Assembly: GCA_959020715.1 (NCBI GenBank)
Contig: CAUESV010000002.1
Location: 1 to 64,000 of the forward strand
Origin: an uncultured Collinsella sp.
GTDB lineage: Bacteria > Actinomycetota > Coriobacteriia > Coriobacteriales > Coriobacteriaceae
Length of the DNA stretch: 64,000 bases
Direction: 5' to 3'
Part shown: positions 35,862 through 43,866 of the stretch, one piece after another
How positions within the stretch are numbered: position 1 is the first letter of the stretch
How the letters are laid out: each line of letters begins with the position of its first letter
Made by a program: the position numbers and the translations under genes
Notes under the pieces: generated by a model
Databases searched by the model: none
Seen by the model: the letters and a program-made list of their open reading frames with translations, nothing else
What the model was told of the DNA's origin: nothing

Positions 35862-35904
35862 GTGGAATGGTGGGGAGGGGTGGGGGAAGGGGTGGGGAAA
35901 GGTG
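35862..35904 (+). promoter_or_regulatory. Probable MraZ operator (repeated GTGGG boxes)
   Basis: GTGGG-type boxes start at 35862, 35870, 35880 and 35892, with a degenerate GTGTTG at 35902; spacings are 8, 10, 12 and 10. E. coli MraZ is known to bind tandem TGGG-containing boxes 10 bp apart upstream of its own gene, and this array sits upstream of mraZ, so autoregulation is the likely use. Confidence 0.55.
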
Positions 35905-35911
35905 TTGAAAA

Positions 35912-35965
35912 ATGGGGCGGTTCCCCATATTATTGATGACGTCGACAGGCGGGGTGGTTCCCCGC
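35912..35965 (+). repeat. Two copies of a GGGGYGGTTCCCC hairpin
   Basis: ATGGGG-CGGTT-CCCCAT (35912-35928) and GCGGGG-TGGTT-CCCCGC (35949-35965). The loops match except C/T, while the closing stem bases differ in a compensated way (AT/AT against GC/GC), which indicates that the fold is maintained. Both lie in the mraZ leader. Confidence 0.6.
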
Positions 35966-36001
35966 GTACGTGCCATCTGAGTAACCGAGGGGAGGGCGCA
36001 C

Positions 36002-36436
36002 ATGGGAATGACTGGTGCATACGAGCGCAATCTCGATGCAAAAGGTCGTCTGTCCCTGCCTGCACCCCTTCGCGAGGAGCTTGGAGAGCACGTTCGCGTG
36101 TTCAAAGCCCTGGATGTCGATGCTCTGTACGTGTTCTCTGCCGAGGCCTTCGATAAGTGGGTCGAAGGACTCTTCGCGGGTCGTGAGGGCCACGAGGGTT
36201 TTAACCCGCGTGACATTAACGACCAGAAGCTCATGAGGGCGATCAACAAGCGCACCACGTCGATGGATGTGGACAGTGCCGGTCGTATCGGTCTTTCCGA
36301 GTCTCTCCGCAAGCAGGCGAACCTCGACCGCGAGGTCACGGTTGTGGGCAACTACGACCACCTTGAGGTTTGGGATCGCGCCGCGGCCGATGAGGACGAT
36401 GACGATGAGGCCCTGCTGGACCTCTTCTTCTCGTAA
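36002..36436 (+). CDS. mraZ: Transcriptional regulator MraZ
   Basis: 144-aa AbrB-fold DNA-binding protein with two MraZ repeats: TGAYERNLDAKGRLSLPAPLRE (first) and TTSMDVDSAGRIGLSESLRK (second, DxxGR motif). It normally represses the dcw cluster that it heads. GAGGGGAGGG precedes the ATG. rsmH follows after 20 nt, as in most bacteria. A C-terminal acidic run (DEDDDDEALLD) is extra compared with short homologues. Confidence 0.95.
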   Translation: MGMTGAYERNLDAKGRLSLPAPLREELGEHVRVFKALDVDALYVFSAEAFDKWVEGLFAGREGHEGFNPRDINDQKLMRAINKRTTSMDVDSAGRIGLSESLRKQANLDREVTVVGNYDHLEVWDRAAADEDDDDEALLDLFFS

Positions 36437-36456
36437 GGGCAAGGCACGGGTAACGG

Positions 36457-37422
36457 ATGGAGCGTGGGATCTTGACACAAGAATATCGGCATGAACCTGT
36501 CATGCTCGGCGAAGTGCTTGAGTCGCTGCAGCTAAAGAGCGGCTCCGTTGTCTGCGATTGCACCCTTGGCGGTGCCGGCCATTCGGTAAAGATGGCCGCA
36601 CAGGTGGGGGAGACGGGCCTTTTGCTCGGCGTCGATCAGGACGACATGGCCCTCGAGGCCGCTGGCGCCCGTCTGGACCGCGAGGTTCCCGGCGTTCCGC
36701 ACCAGCTGCTGAAGGGCAACTTCGGCGACTTGGACGAGCTGCTTTGCTCGGCCGAGGTGCCCGGGGTCGATGGCTTCCTGTTCGATTTGGGCGTTTCGTC
36801 GCCGCAACTCGATATCCCTGGCAGGGGCTTTTCGTATAACGAGGACGCCCCATTGGACATGCGGATGGATCCGGGCAATAACACCTTAAACGCAGCTGAG
36901 GTCATCAACACCTATAACGAACACGACCTCGCCCGGATTCTACGCGTCTACGGCGAAGAGAAGTTCGCCTCGCAGATCGCGCGCGAGATCGTGCGCCGCC
37001 GCGAGCAAGAACCGATCGAAACCACCGGCCAATTTGTCGAGATCATCAAGGCGGGTATCCCGGCTGCCGCTCGTCGGCATGGTGGACACCCGGCCAAGAA
37101 AAGTTTCCAGGCCATTCGCATCGAGGTCAATCACGAGCTCGATGTGCTCGAACGAGGGCTTGATGCCGCCACCAGGTGGCTCAACCCGGGCGGACGCATC
37201 TGCGTCATTTCGTATCACTCGCTCGAGGACCGTATCGTAAAGAACCACTTTAAGGAGATGAGCCAGGGGTGCACGTGTCCGCCGGAGATTCCGGTGTGCG
37301 TGTGCGGCAACGTGCCGATACTCAAGGTCATCACCCGCAAACCCCTGGTTGCCCAGCCTGATGAGGTTGAGCGCAACCCTCGGGCGAGATCAGCCAAAAT
37401 CCGCGTGGCGCAGCGTCTGTAG
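36457..37422 (+). CDS. rsmH: 16S rRNA m4C1402 methyltransferase
   Basis: SAM-dependent N4-methylation of C1402 in 16S rRNA. 321 aa with the start EYRHEPVMLGEVLESL, the SAM loop DCTLGGAGHS, LDIPGRGFSYNEDAPLDMRMD, KKSFQAIRIEVNHELD and ISYHSLEDRIVKNHF. Second gene of the dcw cluster. The ATG at 36457 has only GGGTAACGG before it. A TTG at 36475 with GGAG 9 nt upstream would give a start closer to that of homologues. Confidence 0.94.
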   Translation: MERGILTQEYRHEPVMLGEVLESLQLKSGSVVCDCTLGGAGHSVKMAAQVGETGLLLGVDQDDMALEAAGARLDREVPGVPHQLLKGNFGDLDELLCSAEVPGVDGFLFDLGVSSPQLDIPGRGFSYNEDAPLDMRMDPGNNTLNAAEVINTYNEHDLARILRVYGEEKFASQIAREIVRRREQEPIETTGQFVEIIKAGIPAAARRHGGHPAKKSFQAIRIEVNHELDVLERGLDAATRWLNPGGRICVISYHSLEDRIVKNHFKEMSQGCTCPPEIPVCVCGNVPILKVITRKPLVAQPDEVERNPRARSAKIRVAQRL

Positions 37423-37512
37423 GCGCGACCGCGCGATATTGGACCTCCCGCTCGCACCATAAACGAAGCTTAAACACACTACCAACGTACTCGGGATGGG
37501 AGGCGGCATATC

Positions 37513-37983
37513 ATGGGCTACAACACTTCAAACGCAGCACTCGCCTATGATATGAACGCCATGCCCGCCTATCGTGAGACGCCGCAGGCCCCCGTTGCTC
37601 CCCGTGAGCAGCGCACGCCGCGCTTTGATGTCTACACGGGCGCGGGCCGTCAGGCAAACCAGGCGGTAAGCCCGGTTTTCATGAGCGTTCTTAAAACGTT
37701 TTGCATCATTGCGGCTATCTTCATGACGATCGGCGTCGCCCGCGTGGCGCTCGCCGGCGTTACGGCCCAGGTGCTCAACAGCAACGCCGAGCTTACCAAC
37801 ACGCTCGAAAAGGCGACCGATGAGAGCTCCGACCTGGAGGTCATGCATTCGGTCTATGGCGCCGACACGCGCATTCGCGACCTTGCGGGCGCTTATGGCA
37901 TGGTGGAGCCCAGCGAGAGCGTTACACTTGACTTTTCGCAGGATGCAGCCGCGGGCGCCAACGCGACCGCGACCGCTCAGTAG
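37513..37983 (+). CDS. ftsL: FtsL-like divisome protein
   Basis: 156-aa bitopic membrane protein between rsmH and ftsI, the fixed place of ftsL. A cytoplasmic N-terminus of about 57 residues is followed by one membrane helix (about 58-80, VLKTFCIIAAIFMTIGVARV) and an extracytoplasmic part with a short coiled coil (QVLNSNAELTNTLEKATDES). It should form the FtsL-FtsB-FtsQ type complex that activates FtsW and FtsI. Sequence identity in FtsL is always low, so position and topology carry the call. GGGAGG precedes the ATG. Confidence 0.75.
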   Translation: MGYNTSNAALAYDMNAMPAYRETPQAPVAPREQRTPRFDVYTGAGRQANQAVSPVFMSVLKTFCIIAAIFMTIGVARVALAGVTAQVLNSNAELTNTLEKATDESSDLEVMHSVYGADTRIRDLAGAYGMVEPSESVTLDFSQDAAAGANATATAQ

Positions 37984-38000
37984 CAAGACGGTAGCTGAGT

Positions 38001-39866
38001 ATGACAAATGACTATCGCCGCGGTTCCGATGGGGGCCGCGGTTCTGGACGTCCCTCGTCGCGGGGACGTTCTGGTTATCAAGGAACGGGTCGGCAATCTT
38101 ACAACGCCGGGCAGTCCCGTGGCAACGACCCGGCGTCGCGACTTCGCGGCTCGGGCGGCCCTCAAGTGCATAACACCAGGTCGCGCAAGAGTTCGTCGGC
38201 CGAATGGCTCACAGGCGCGCCTCTGCCTCGCCGCAAAGCCGTCATGGGATTCATTGGGCTTGGCTTGGGCTTGGGCGTCTTTCGCCTTGCCGACTATCAA
38301 ATTGTCGAAGCCGATAAACTGCGCGAGCGTGCCGATGCGCGCCGCCTGCTTGCGCAGACCCTCTATGCCAAACGCGGCACCATCTACGACCGCAACGGTA
38401 ACGTGCTGGCGTCGTCGGTCGAATGTCGCAACATCGCCGTGAACCCGCAGCTTGTCGAGGATGTTGACAAGACGGTGTCGGCGCTGGTCAAGGCAACTGG
38501 AATCGATAAAAAGACCTGCCGCAAGCTCGTCGAGTCCGATGGCACCTGGGTGTATATCAAGCGCCAAGTGGACGAAGACGATGCTGCGGTGCTGGAGAAG
38601 AAGAACCTGCCCGGCGTGCTTTTTGAGCAGGCCATGAAGCGCGTATATCCATACGGCAATCTGGCATCGCAGGTGCTGGGTGTAGTGAATGTGGACAACG
38701 ACGGCTTGACGGGTCTCGAAAGGCAATACAACAAGCTTCTGACCGGCACGAACGGTTCTCTCGTACGCGAGCGCGCGAGGGACGGCAGCTATATCGCGGG
38801 CGGTGCCTATAAAAAGGTGGCCGCGGTCGACGGCGTTGATATCGTGACGACGCTCGACGTCAATATCCAGCGTGCGGCTGAGGATGCTCTGGCAGAGGCA
38901 GTTGAGAAGACTAAGGCCAAGAACGGCTCGGCGCTGGTCACCGATCCTACGACAGGCGAGATCTTGGCAGCCTGCTCGTATCCGACTTACGACCAGACCG
39001 ATCTGGAAAACGCCAAGACCGAGGATATGAACTTGCGCCTGGTCACCGACGCCTACGAGCCCGGCTCGGTCTTTAAGACGCTCGTGGCGGGCGCCGGCTT
39101 CGACTTGGGCGTCGTACGATCGAGTACGTCGTTTGAGGTGCCGGCGAGCATCAAGGTGGGTGACGATACCGTCACCGATGCCGACAAGCGCGACTATGCC
39201 ATGACCATGGATGTGCGCGAGATGATGCGCCGTTCGTCCAACGTGGGCTTTGTCCTGGTGGGGCGCAAGATCGGTGCGGATGACTTTGCCGCCTATGTGG
39301 ACAAGTGGGGCATAGGCCACAGCTCCGGTGTCGATTTTCCGGGCGAGAGCCTGGGCATCGTCAAGGAGCGTGACCAGTATGACGGCGCCACGCTGGGATC
39401 GATGAGCTTTGGACAGGCGCTGTCCGTCTCGCCGATTGAGATCGCACGTGCCGTGGGCGGCATCGCCAACGGCGGCGTGATGATGACCCCGCACTTCTAT
39501 AAGTCCAGCAAAGGCGACGAGAAGGACTGGGGTGAAGGCGAGCGCGCGATTTCGGAGGACGCCGCATCCCAGGTGACATCGTGCATGCAGACGGTCGTGT
39601 CCGAGGGAACGGGCGTTGGCGGCGCGGTTGACGGCTATGACGTGGCGGGTAAGACCGGTACGGCCGAACGAGCCGACGAGAACGGCGGCTACCTCAAGGA
39701 GAACTACATGTCGTCCTTTATGGGCTTTGCACCGGCACAATCGCCCAAGGTGCTGTGCTATATCACGCTCGACGGAACGCCGAGCGGCTCAGATGCCGCT
39801 GCGGTGCCGTTCCAGTCCATTATGGCCAACGCGCTCGACGTGCTGGGTATCCCGCACACGAAGTAG
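38001..39866 (+). CDS. ftsI: Septal peptidoglycan transpeptidase FtsI (PBP2B/PBP3)
   Basis: Class B penicillin-binding protein cross-linking septal murein. 621 aa. A cytoplasmic N-terminus of about 78 residues is rich in Arg, Gly and Ser, then a membrane helix (about 80-97), the dimerisation domain starting at AKRGTIYDRNGNVLASS, and the transpeptidase domain with SVFK (Ser356), SSN (412-414) and KTG (551-553). No PASTA repeats. It starts 17 nt after ftsL. murE, which usually follows, is missing. Confidence 0.95.
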   Translation: MTNDYRRGSDGGRGSGRPSSRGRSGYQGTGRQSYNAGQSRGNDPASRLRGSGGPQVHNTRSRKSSSAEWLTGAPLPRRKAVMGFIGLGLGLGVFRLADYQIVEADKLRERADARRLLAQTLYAKRGTIYDRNGNVLASSVECRNIAVNPQLVEDVDKTVSALVKATGIDKKTCRKLVESDGTWVYIKRQVDEDDAAVLEKKNLPGVLFEQAMKRVYPYGNLASQVLGVVNVDNDGLTGLERQYNKLLTGTNGSLVRERARDGSYIAGGAYKKVAAVDGVDIVTTLDVNIQRAAEDALAEAVEKTKAKNGSALVTDPTTGEILAACSYPTYDQTDLENAKTEDMNLRLVTDAYEPGSVFKTLVAGAGFDLGVVRSSTSFEVPASIKVGDDTVTDADKRDYAMTMDVREMMRRSSNVGFVLVGRKIGADDFAAYVDKWGIGHSSGVDFPGESLGIVKERDQYDGATLGSMSFGQALSVSPIEIARAVGGIANGGVMMTPHFYKSSKGDEKDWGEGERAISEDAASQVTSCMQTVVSEGTGVGGAVDGYDVAGKTGTAERADENGGYLKENYMSSFMGFAPAQSPKVLCYITLDGTPSGSDAAAVPFQSIMANALDVLGIPHTK

Positions 39867-39993
39867 GGGGTTACAATCTTTGGGGCGTGGTTTGTTGTCC
39901 CATATGAGGGGTGTTCACATGCCCTGCACCACGCATGCGCGGCGCTGGGATACAATACGCCGATAGCATTATTAGGTTTACAGGGGAGCTGCA

Positions 39994-41418
39994 ATGATAG
40001 AGATCGCCGTCAACAACCTCGCGGCCGCAACAGGGGCCCGAACCGTGACGGGAGAAGCCGATCAGGTATGCCGCGGGTGCGTTATCGACTCGCGCCAGGT
40101 CGAGGAAGGGACGATTTTCGTCGCCTTTCCCGGCGAAAACGTCGACGGCAATGATTTTGCTTCCCGTGCCGTCCAGTCGGGTGCCGGCGCCGTCGTGATG
40201 ACGCGTGAGCCCGAGGCCGAGCTGGTCTCGCTGGCGCAGGACAAGGGCTGTGCCATCTTGCTGACCGATGATCCCGAGGAGTTTCTGCTGCGTTTGGCGC
40301 ACACGTACCGTCTGGAGCTTGGCTGCCTGGTCGTTGGTATTACCGGTTCCATCGGCAAGACGACGACCAAGGACGTGCTCGCCGCTGTGCTCGCCAAGCG
40401 CTATCGTGTCTGGGCCACCAAGGGCAATTTCAATAACCTGATTGGCATGCCACTCACGGTGCTTTCCGCTCCGGCCGATACCGAGGTCCTGGTGCTCGAG
40501 ATGGGCATGAACCATTTCCACGAGATCGAGCGCCTGTCCCAGTCCGCCAATCCCAACCTTGCCATCGTGAGCAAGATCGGCACCTCTCATATCGGCATTT
40601 TGGGTAGCCGCGAGAACATCGCCCGCGCTAAGGCCGAGATTGTCCAGGGTATGTGCGCCGCTGGCGACTTCTTGCCGCTGCTGGTTTTGGGCGGCGAGGA
40701 CGACTTTACGCCGTTCATTCGCGATACGTTCGCCCAGCCTGCTGGTATCGACGTGATGCTGGCCGGCGTCTCGGACGATGATGAGGTCCGTGCCCGCGAC
40801 GTTCGAGTTGATGACGAGGGCCGTCCGGTCTTTACGCTCGATTTTGGTCAGGGCGAGACAATCGATACCATGCTTGCCATCCCCGGCGTGCAGTCCGTCC
40901 CAAATGCCGTTAAGGCCGCCGCGGTTGCCTATCGCCTGGGCGTGACGCCCGAGCAGATCGATGCTGCCTTTAGGGGCCTCACGATCACCGGCCACCGTCA
41001 GGAGATCAAGCGCGCCAAGAGCGGAGCACGCATCATCGACGACTCCTACAACGCCAGTGCCGAGTCTATGGCTGCCGGCCTCGATTTGCTGTGCTCGCTT
41101 ATCTGTGACGGTTCGCGCATGGCGATCTTGGGCGAGATGGGCGAGATGGGCGACGAGGCTCCCCGCATGCATGAACTCGTGGGCGCCTATGCCGCCGCCA
41201 AAAAGCTCGACATGCTCGCGTGCGTCGGCGGCGAGCTGGCTCAGCTCATGGCCGATGCCGCACGTATGATGGGTATGGATGAGGACCGCATCCAGGTGTT
41301 CTCCGATTATCAGCAGGTGCTCGACCGCATGGGCGGCGCGCTTGAAAATCATGATGTTGTATTGGTCAAGGGTTCCCGTTTTGTTGAGCTCGACCGCTTT
41401 GTGGAAGGTGTGTGCTAG
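39994..41418 (+). CDS. murF: UDP-MurNAc-pentapeptide synthetase (D-Ala-D-Ala adding)
   Basis: Adds D-Ala-D-Ala to the UDP-MurNAc tripeptide. 474 aa Mur ligase: N-terminal domain with GCVIDSRQVEEGTIFVAFPGEN, the ATP loop GITGSIGKTTT (115-125), EMGMNHFHEIERL, and C-terminal IIDDSYNASAESMAAGLD. AGGGGAG precedes the ATG and a TACAAT box lies at 39951, so an internal promoter in the 127-nt gap after ftsI is possible. mraY begins 3 nt after its stop. Confidence 0.96.
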   Translation: MIEIAVNNLAAATGARTVTGEADQVCRGCVIDSRQVEEGTIFVAFPGENVDGNDFASRAVQSGAGAVVMTREPEAELVSLAQDKGCAILLTDDPEEFLLRLAHTYRLELGCLVVGITGSIGKTTTKDVLAAVLAKRYRVWATKGNFNNLIGMPLTVLSAPADTEVLVLEMGMNHFHEIERLSQSANPNLAIVSKIGTSHIGILGSRENIARAKAEIVQGMCAAGDFLPLLVLGGEDDFTPFIRDTFAQPAGIDVMLAGVSDDDEVRARDVRVDDEGRPVFTLDFGQGETIDTMLAIPGVQSVPNAVKAAAVAYRLGVTPEQIDAAFRGLTITGHRQEIKRAKSGARIIDDSYNASAESMAAGLDLLCSLICDGSRMAILGEMGEMGDEAPRMHELVGAYAAAKKLDMLACVGGELAQLMADAARMMGMDEDRIQVFSDYQQVLDRMGGALENHDVVLVKGSRFVELDRFVEGVC

Positions 41419-41421
41419 CCC

Positions 41422-42441
41422 ATGTTCGGCAATCCCTCGTATCCTACGTATCAGGCCTTTTTGGGACTCGGCATCGCTGCTGCCATTGGGTTGCTGCTTA
41501 TGCCGTGGTGGATCAAGCTGCTGAAGGTCGAGGGTATCGGCCAACAGGTCCGAGCCGACGGCCCCAAGCGTCATTTGATTAAACAGGGTACGCCCACCAT
41601 GGGCGGCGTCATCATCCTTGTCGCGATCTCGCTGACCTGCCTGCTGATGGGCAAGCTCACCACCGAGCTCGTGCTCGTGCTGCTTGCCACGCTGGCCACC
41701 GGCGTTCTGGGTCTCATCGACGACCTGACCTCCGTCACGCATGGTCGCTCGCTCGGTCTGACGCCTCACGCCAAGATGATCGGTCTGACCATCATCTGCG
41801 TCACTTTTACCGTGCTCGCTGTCAATTGGTGCGGCGTCGCCCCCGAGATTCGTTTTCCCGGCGGCCTGACGATTGACCTCGGTGTTCTTTCGACCACCAT
41901 CTGCGGCCTTTCGTTCCCGTGGCTCTACATTGTATTTTGCTGGCTGATGATCGCCGGTCTTTCCAATGCCGTGAACCTGACCGATGGTCTGGACGGTCTT
42001 GCCGGCGGCACTTCCATGATCGCCATGCTCGCCATGGCCGCCATGGCGTTTTTGCACGGTGACGTGAACCTGTCCATCTTCTGCACGGCGTGCGCCGGTG
42101 CCTGCCTGGGCTTTTTGTGGTTCAATTGCTACCCGGCGAGCATCTTTATGGGCGATACCGGCTCGCTTGCCCTGGGTGCCGCGTTTGCCTGCACCTCCAT
42201 CATGACCAACACCGAAGTCGTTTCCCTCATCATCGGCGGTCTGTTTATCGTCGAGACTCTGTCGGTCATGATCCAGGTCGTCTATTTCCACTTTACGCAC
42301 AAGCGCGTCTTCCTTATGGCGCCCATTCATCATCATTTCGAAAAGAAGGGCTGGGCCGAGACCAAGGTCGTTATCCGTTTTTGGATTATCGCCGCGGCCT
42401 TTGGCGCCGTTGGCCTCGCCCTGTTCTTCCAGTTGGGATAG
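41422..42441 (+). CDS. mraY: Phospho-MurNAc-pentapeptide transferase
   Basis: Integral membrane enzyme transferring phospho-MurNAc-pentapeptide to undecaprenyl phosphate to make lipid I. 339 aa with about 10 helices. Signature motifs are KQGTPTMGGV, LIDDLTS (the DD pair), NAVNLTDGLDGLAGG, GNxxxxxF-type LGFLWFNCYPASIFMGDTGSLALG and the C-terminal MAPIHHHFEKKGW. It sits between murF and murD with near-zero gaps. Confidence 0.97.
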   Translation: MFGNPSYPTYQAFLGLGIAAAIGLLLMPWWIKLLKVEGIGQQVRADGPKRHLIKQGTPTMGGVIILVAISLTCLLMGKLTTELVLVLLATLATGVLGLIDDLTSVTHGRSLGLTPHAKMIGLTIICVTFTVLAVNWCGVAPEIRFPGGLTIDLGVLSTTICGLSFPWLYIVFCWLMIAGLSNAVNLTDGLDGLAGGTSMIAMLAMAAMAFLHGDVNLSIFCTACAGACLGFLWFNCYPASIFMGDTGSLALGAAFACTSIMTNTEVVSLIIGGLFIVETLSVMIQVVYFHFTHKRVFLMAPIHHHFEKKGWAETKVVIRFWIIAAAFGAVGLALFFQLG

Positions 42442-42450
42442 TGGTCTTTC

Positions 42451-43857
42451 ATGCCTCTTGCTGATGTCTTTAGCCTGCTCGTTTTGGGGCAGGGTAAATC
42501 CGGTCTCGATGTCGCCCGTTGGGCGCTGGCTCACCCCGAGCGCGTGAGCGCCACGACCGTGTATGGCGGTGGTACCTCCGAGCCCAATGACGCCACACGT
42601 GCGCTCGAGGCGCAGGGCGCGTCGTTTGTCTACGGCACCGAGCAGGTCGAGGGTGCCTATGACGTGTGCGTGACATGCCCGGGTATCTCGGAGTTCTCGG
42701 CCTTCTTTAAGGCTGGGCGTGAGCATGCCGCCCAGATTATGGGCGAGCCCGAGTTTGCCTATCGTCTGTCTCCCCATAATTGGATCGCCATCACGGGCAC
42801 CAACGGCAAGACAACTACCACGTCGCTGACCGATTATCTGCTCAAGGCCGCCGGTGAAGCCAGCGTGGCCGTCGGCAATATCGGTGAGCCGCCGGTGAAC
42901 GAGATCGACGGCCGCGCGCACAATGAGTGGTTTGTGGCCGAGCTGTCGAGTTATCAGATTGCTACGACCGCCGAGCTTCATCCTCGCGTGGCGGTGCTGC
43001 TCAACATCACGCCCGACCACCTGGGCTGGCACAAGAGCCACAAGAACTATGCGCTTGCCAAGATCAAGTTGTTCGAGAATATGGTCGACGACGACCTCGT
43101 GGTTATCGACGTTGAGGATGCCGGCATCCATGAGTTCGATGAGTACATCTACACACCGGGCCGCCGCATCTGCAAGGTCGCTTTTGACGAGCCCGAGGGT
43201 GCAGACGCCGCCTTCGTGCGCGACGGCAAGATGATCGTTCGCCTGAAAGGCGTCGAGACTCAGCTTGTCGCCACATCCGAGCTCAAGATCTCGGGCCATC
43301 ACAATGTCATCAATGCCCTATGTGCCGCCACGGCTGCTCTGGCCGTCGGTGCCGATCCCGAGGGCATTTGCCGCGGTTTGGCATCGTTCCAGCCGCTCGA
43401 ACACCGCGTGGAACCCTGCGGCGAGATCGATGGCGTGCGCTACGTCAACGATTCCAAGGCAACGAACACCGATGCGGTCGAAAAGGCCCTGACGGCGTTT
43501 TCCGACGACGATGTGATTTTGCTGCTCGGCGGCCACGATAAGGGCACACCGCTTGCGGACTTTGCCCGCGTCGTTATGGACAACGTGCGTTCAGTCGTTT
43601 GCTTTGGCGATGCGCGCGAGCGCTTTACCGCTGCTATGGACGAGGCCGATGTCGATGGTGACGTGGATATCGCCCAGGCCGATGACCTGCGCGATGCCGT
43701 TGACGTTGCCCGCTCGCTCTCGAGCCGCGGCGACGTGATCCTGCTTTCGCCCGCTTGTTCTTCGTTCGACGAGTTCTCGGGCTACGAGGAGCGCGGTCGC
43801 GTGTTTAAGGACTACGTGGCCCAGCTTGCCGCAGCAGCGAAATCGCAAACGGAATAG
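42451..43857 (+). CDS. murD: UDP-MurNAc-L-Ala:D-Glu ligase
   Basis: Adds D-Glu to UDP-MurNAc-L-Ala. 468 aa Mur ligase with an N-terminal LVLGQGKSGLDVARW, the ATP loop ITGTNGKTTTTS (114-125), NITPDHLGWHKSH and C-terminal YVNDSKATNTDAVEKAL and LLLGGHDKG. Nine nt separate it from mraY; ftsW starts about 9 nt past its stop. Confidence 0.95.
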   Translation: MPLADVFSLLVLGQGKSGLDVARWALAHPERVSATTVYGGGTSEPNDATRALEAQGASFVYGTEQVEGAYDVCVTCPGISEFSAFFKAGREHAAQIMGEPEFAYRLSPHNWIAITGTNGKTTTTSLTDYLLKAAGEASVAVGNIGEPPVNEIDGRAHNEWFVAELSSYQIATTAELHPRVAVLLNITPDHLGWHKSHKNYALAKIKLFENMVDDDLVVIDVEDAGIHEFDEYIYTPGRRICKVAFDEPEGADAAFVRDGKMIVRLKGVETQLVATSELKISGHHNVINALCAATAALAVGADPEGICRGLASFQPLEHRVEPCGEIDGVRYVNDSKATNTDAVEKALTAFSDDDVILLLGGHDKGTPLADFARVVMDNVRSVVCFGDARERFTAAMDEADVDGDVDIAQADDLRDAVDVARSLSSRGDVILLSPACSSFDEFSGYEERGRVFKDYVAQLAAAAKSQTE

Positions 43858-43866
43858 GGGTTGCCG

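Larger units (their letters stand above)
35642..36001. other. mraZ upstream region
   Basis: No ORF. In order: a CCTCAA/TTGAGG hairpin (35735-35760), a perfect 8+8 palindrome (35803-35822), two copies of ACAACATATTG (35807-35817 and 35848-35858), a run of GTGGGG boxes (35862-35904), two near-identical small hairpins (35912-35928, 35949-35965) and the mraZ ribosome binding site. Confidence 0.6.

Noticed and set aside
39871..43302. A 1143-codon open frame on the minus strand opposite murF, mraY and murD
   Set aside because: It is antisense to three confidently assigned genes. Long antisense frames are expected where codons strongly favour G and C at position three. The product has no recognisable domain and no ribosome binding site.
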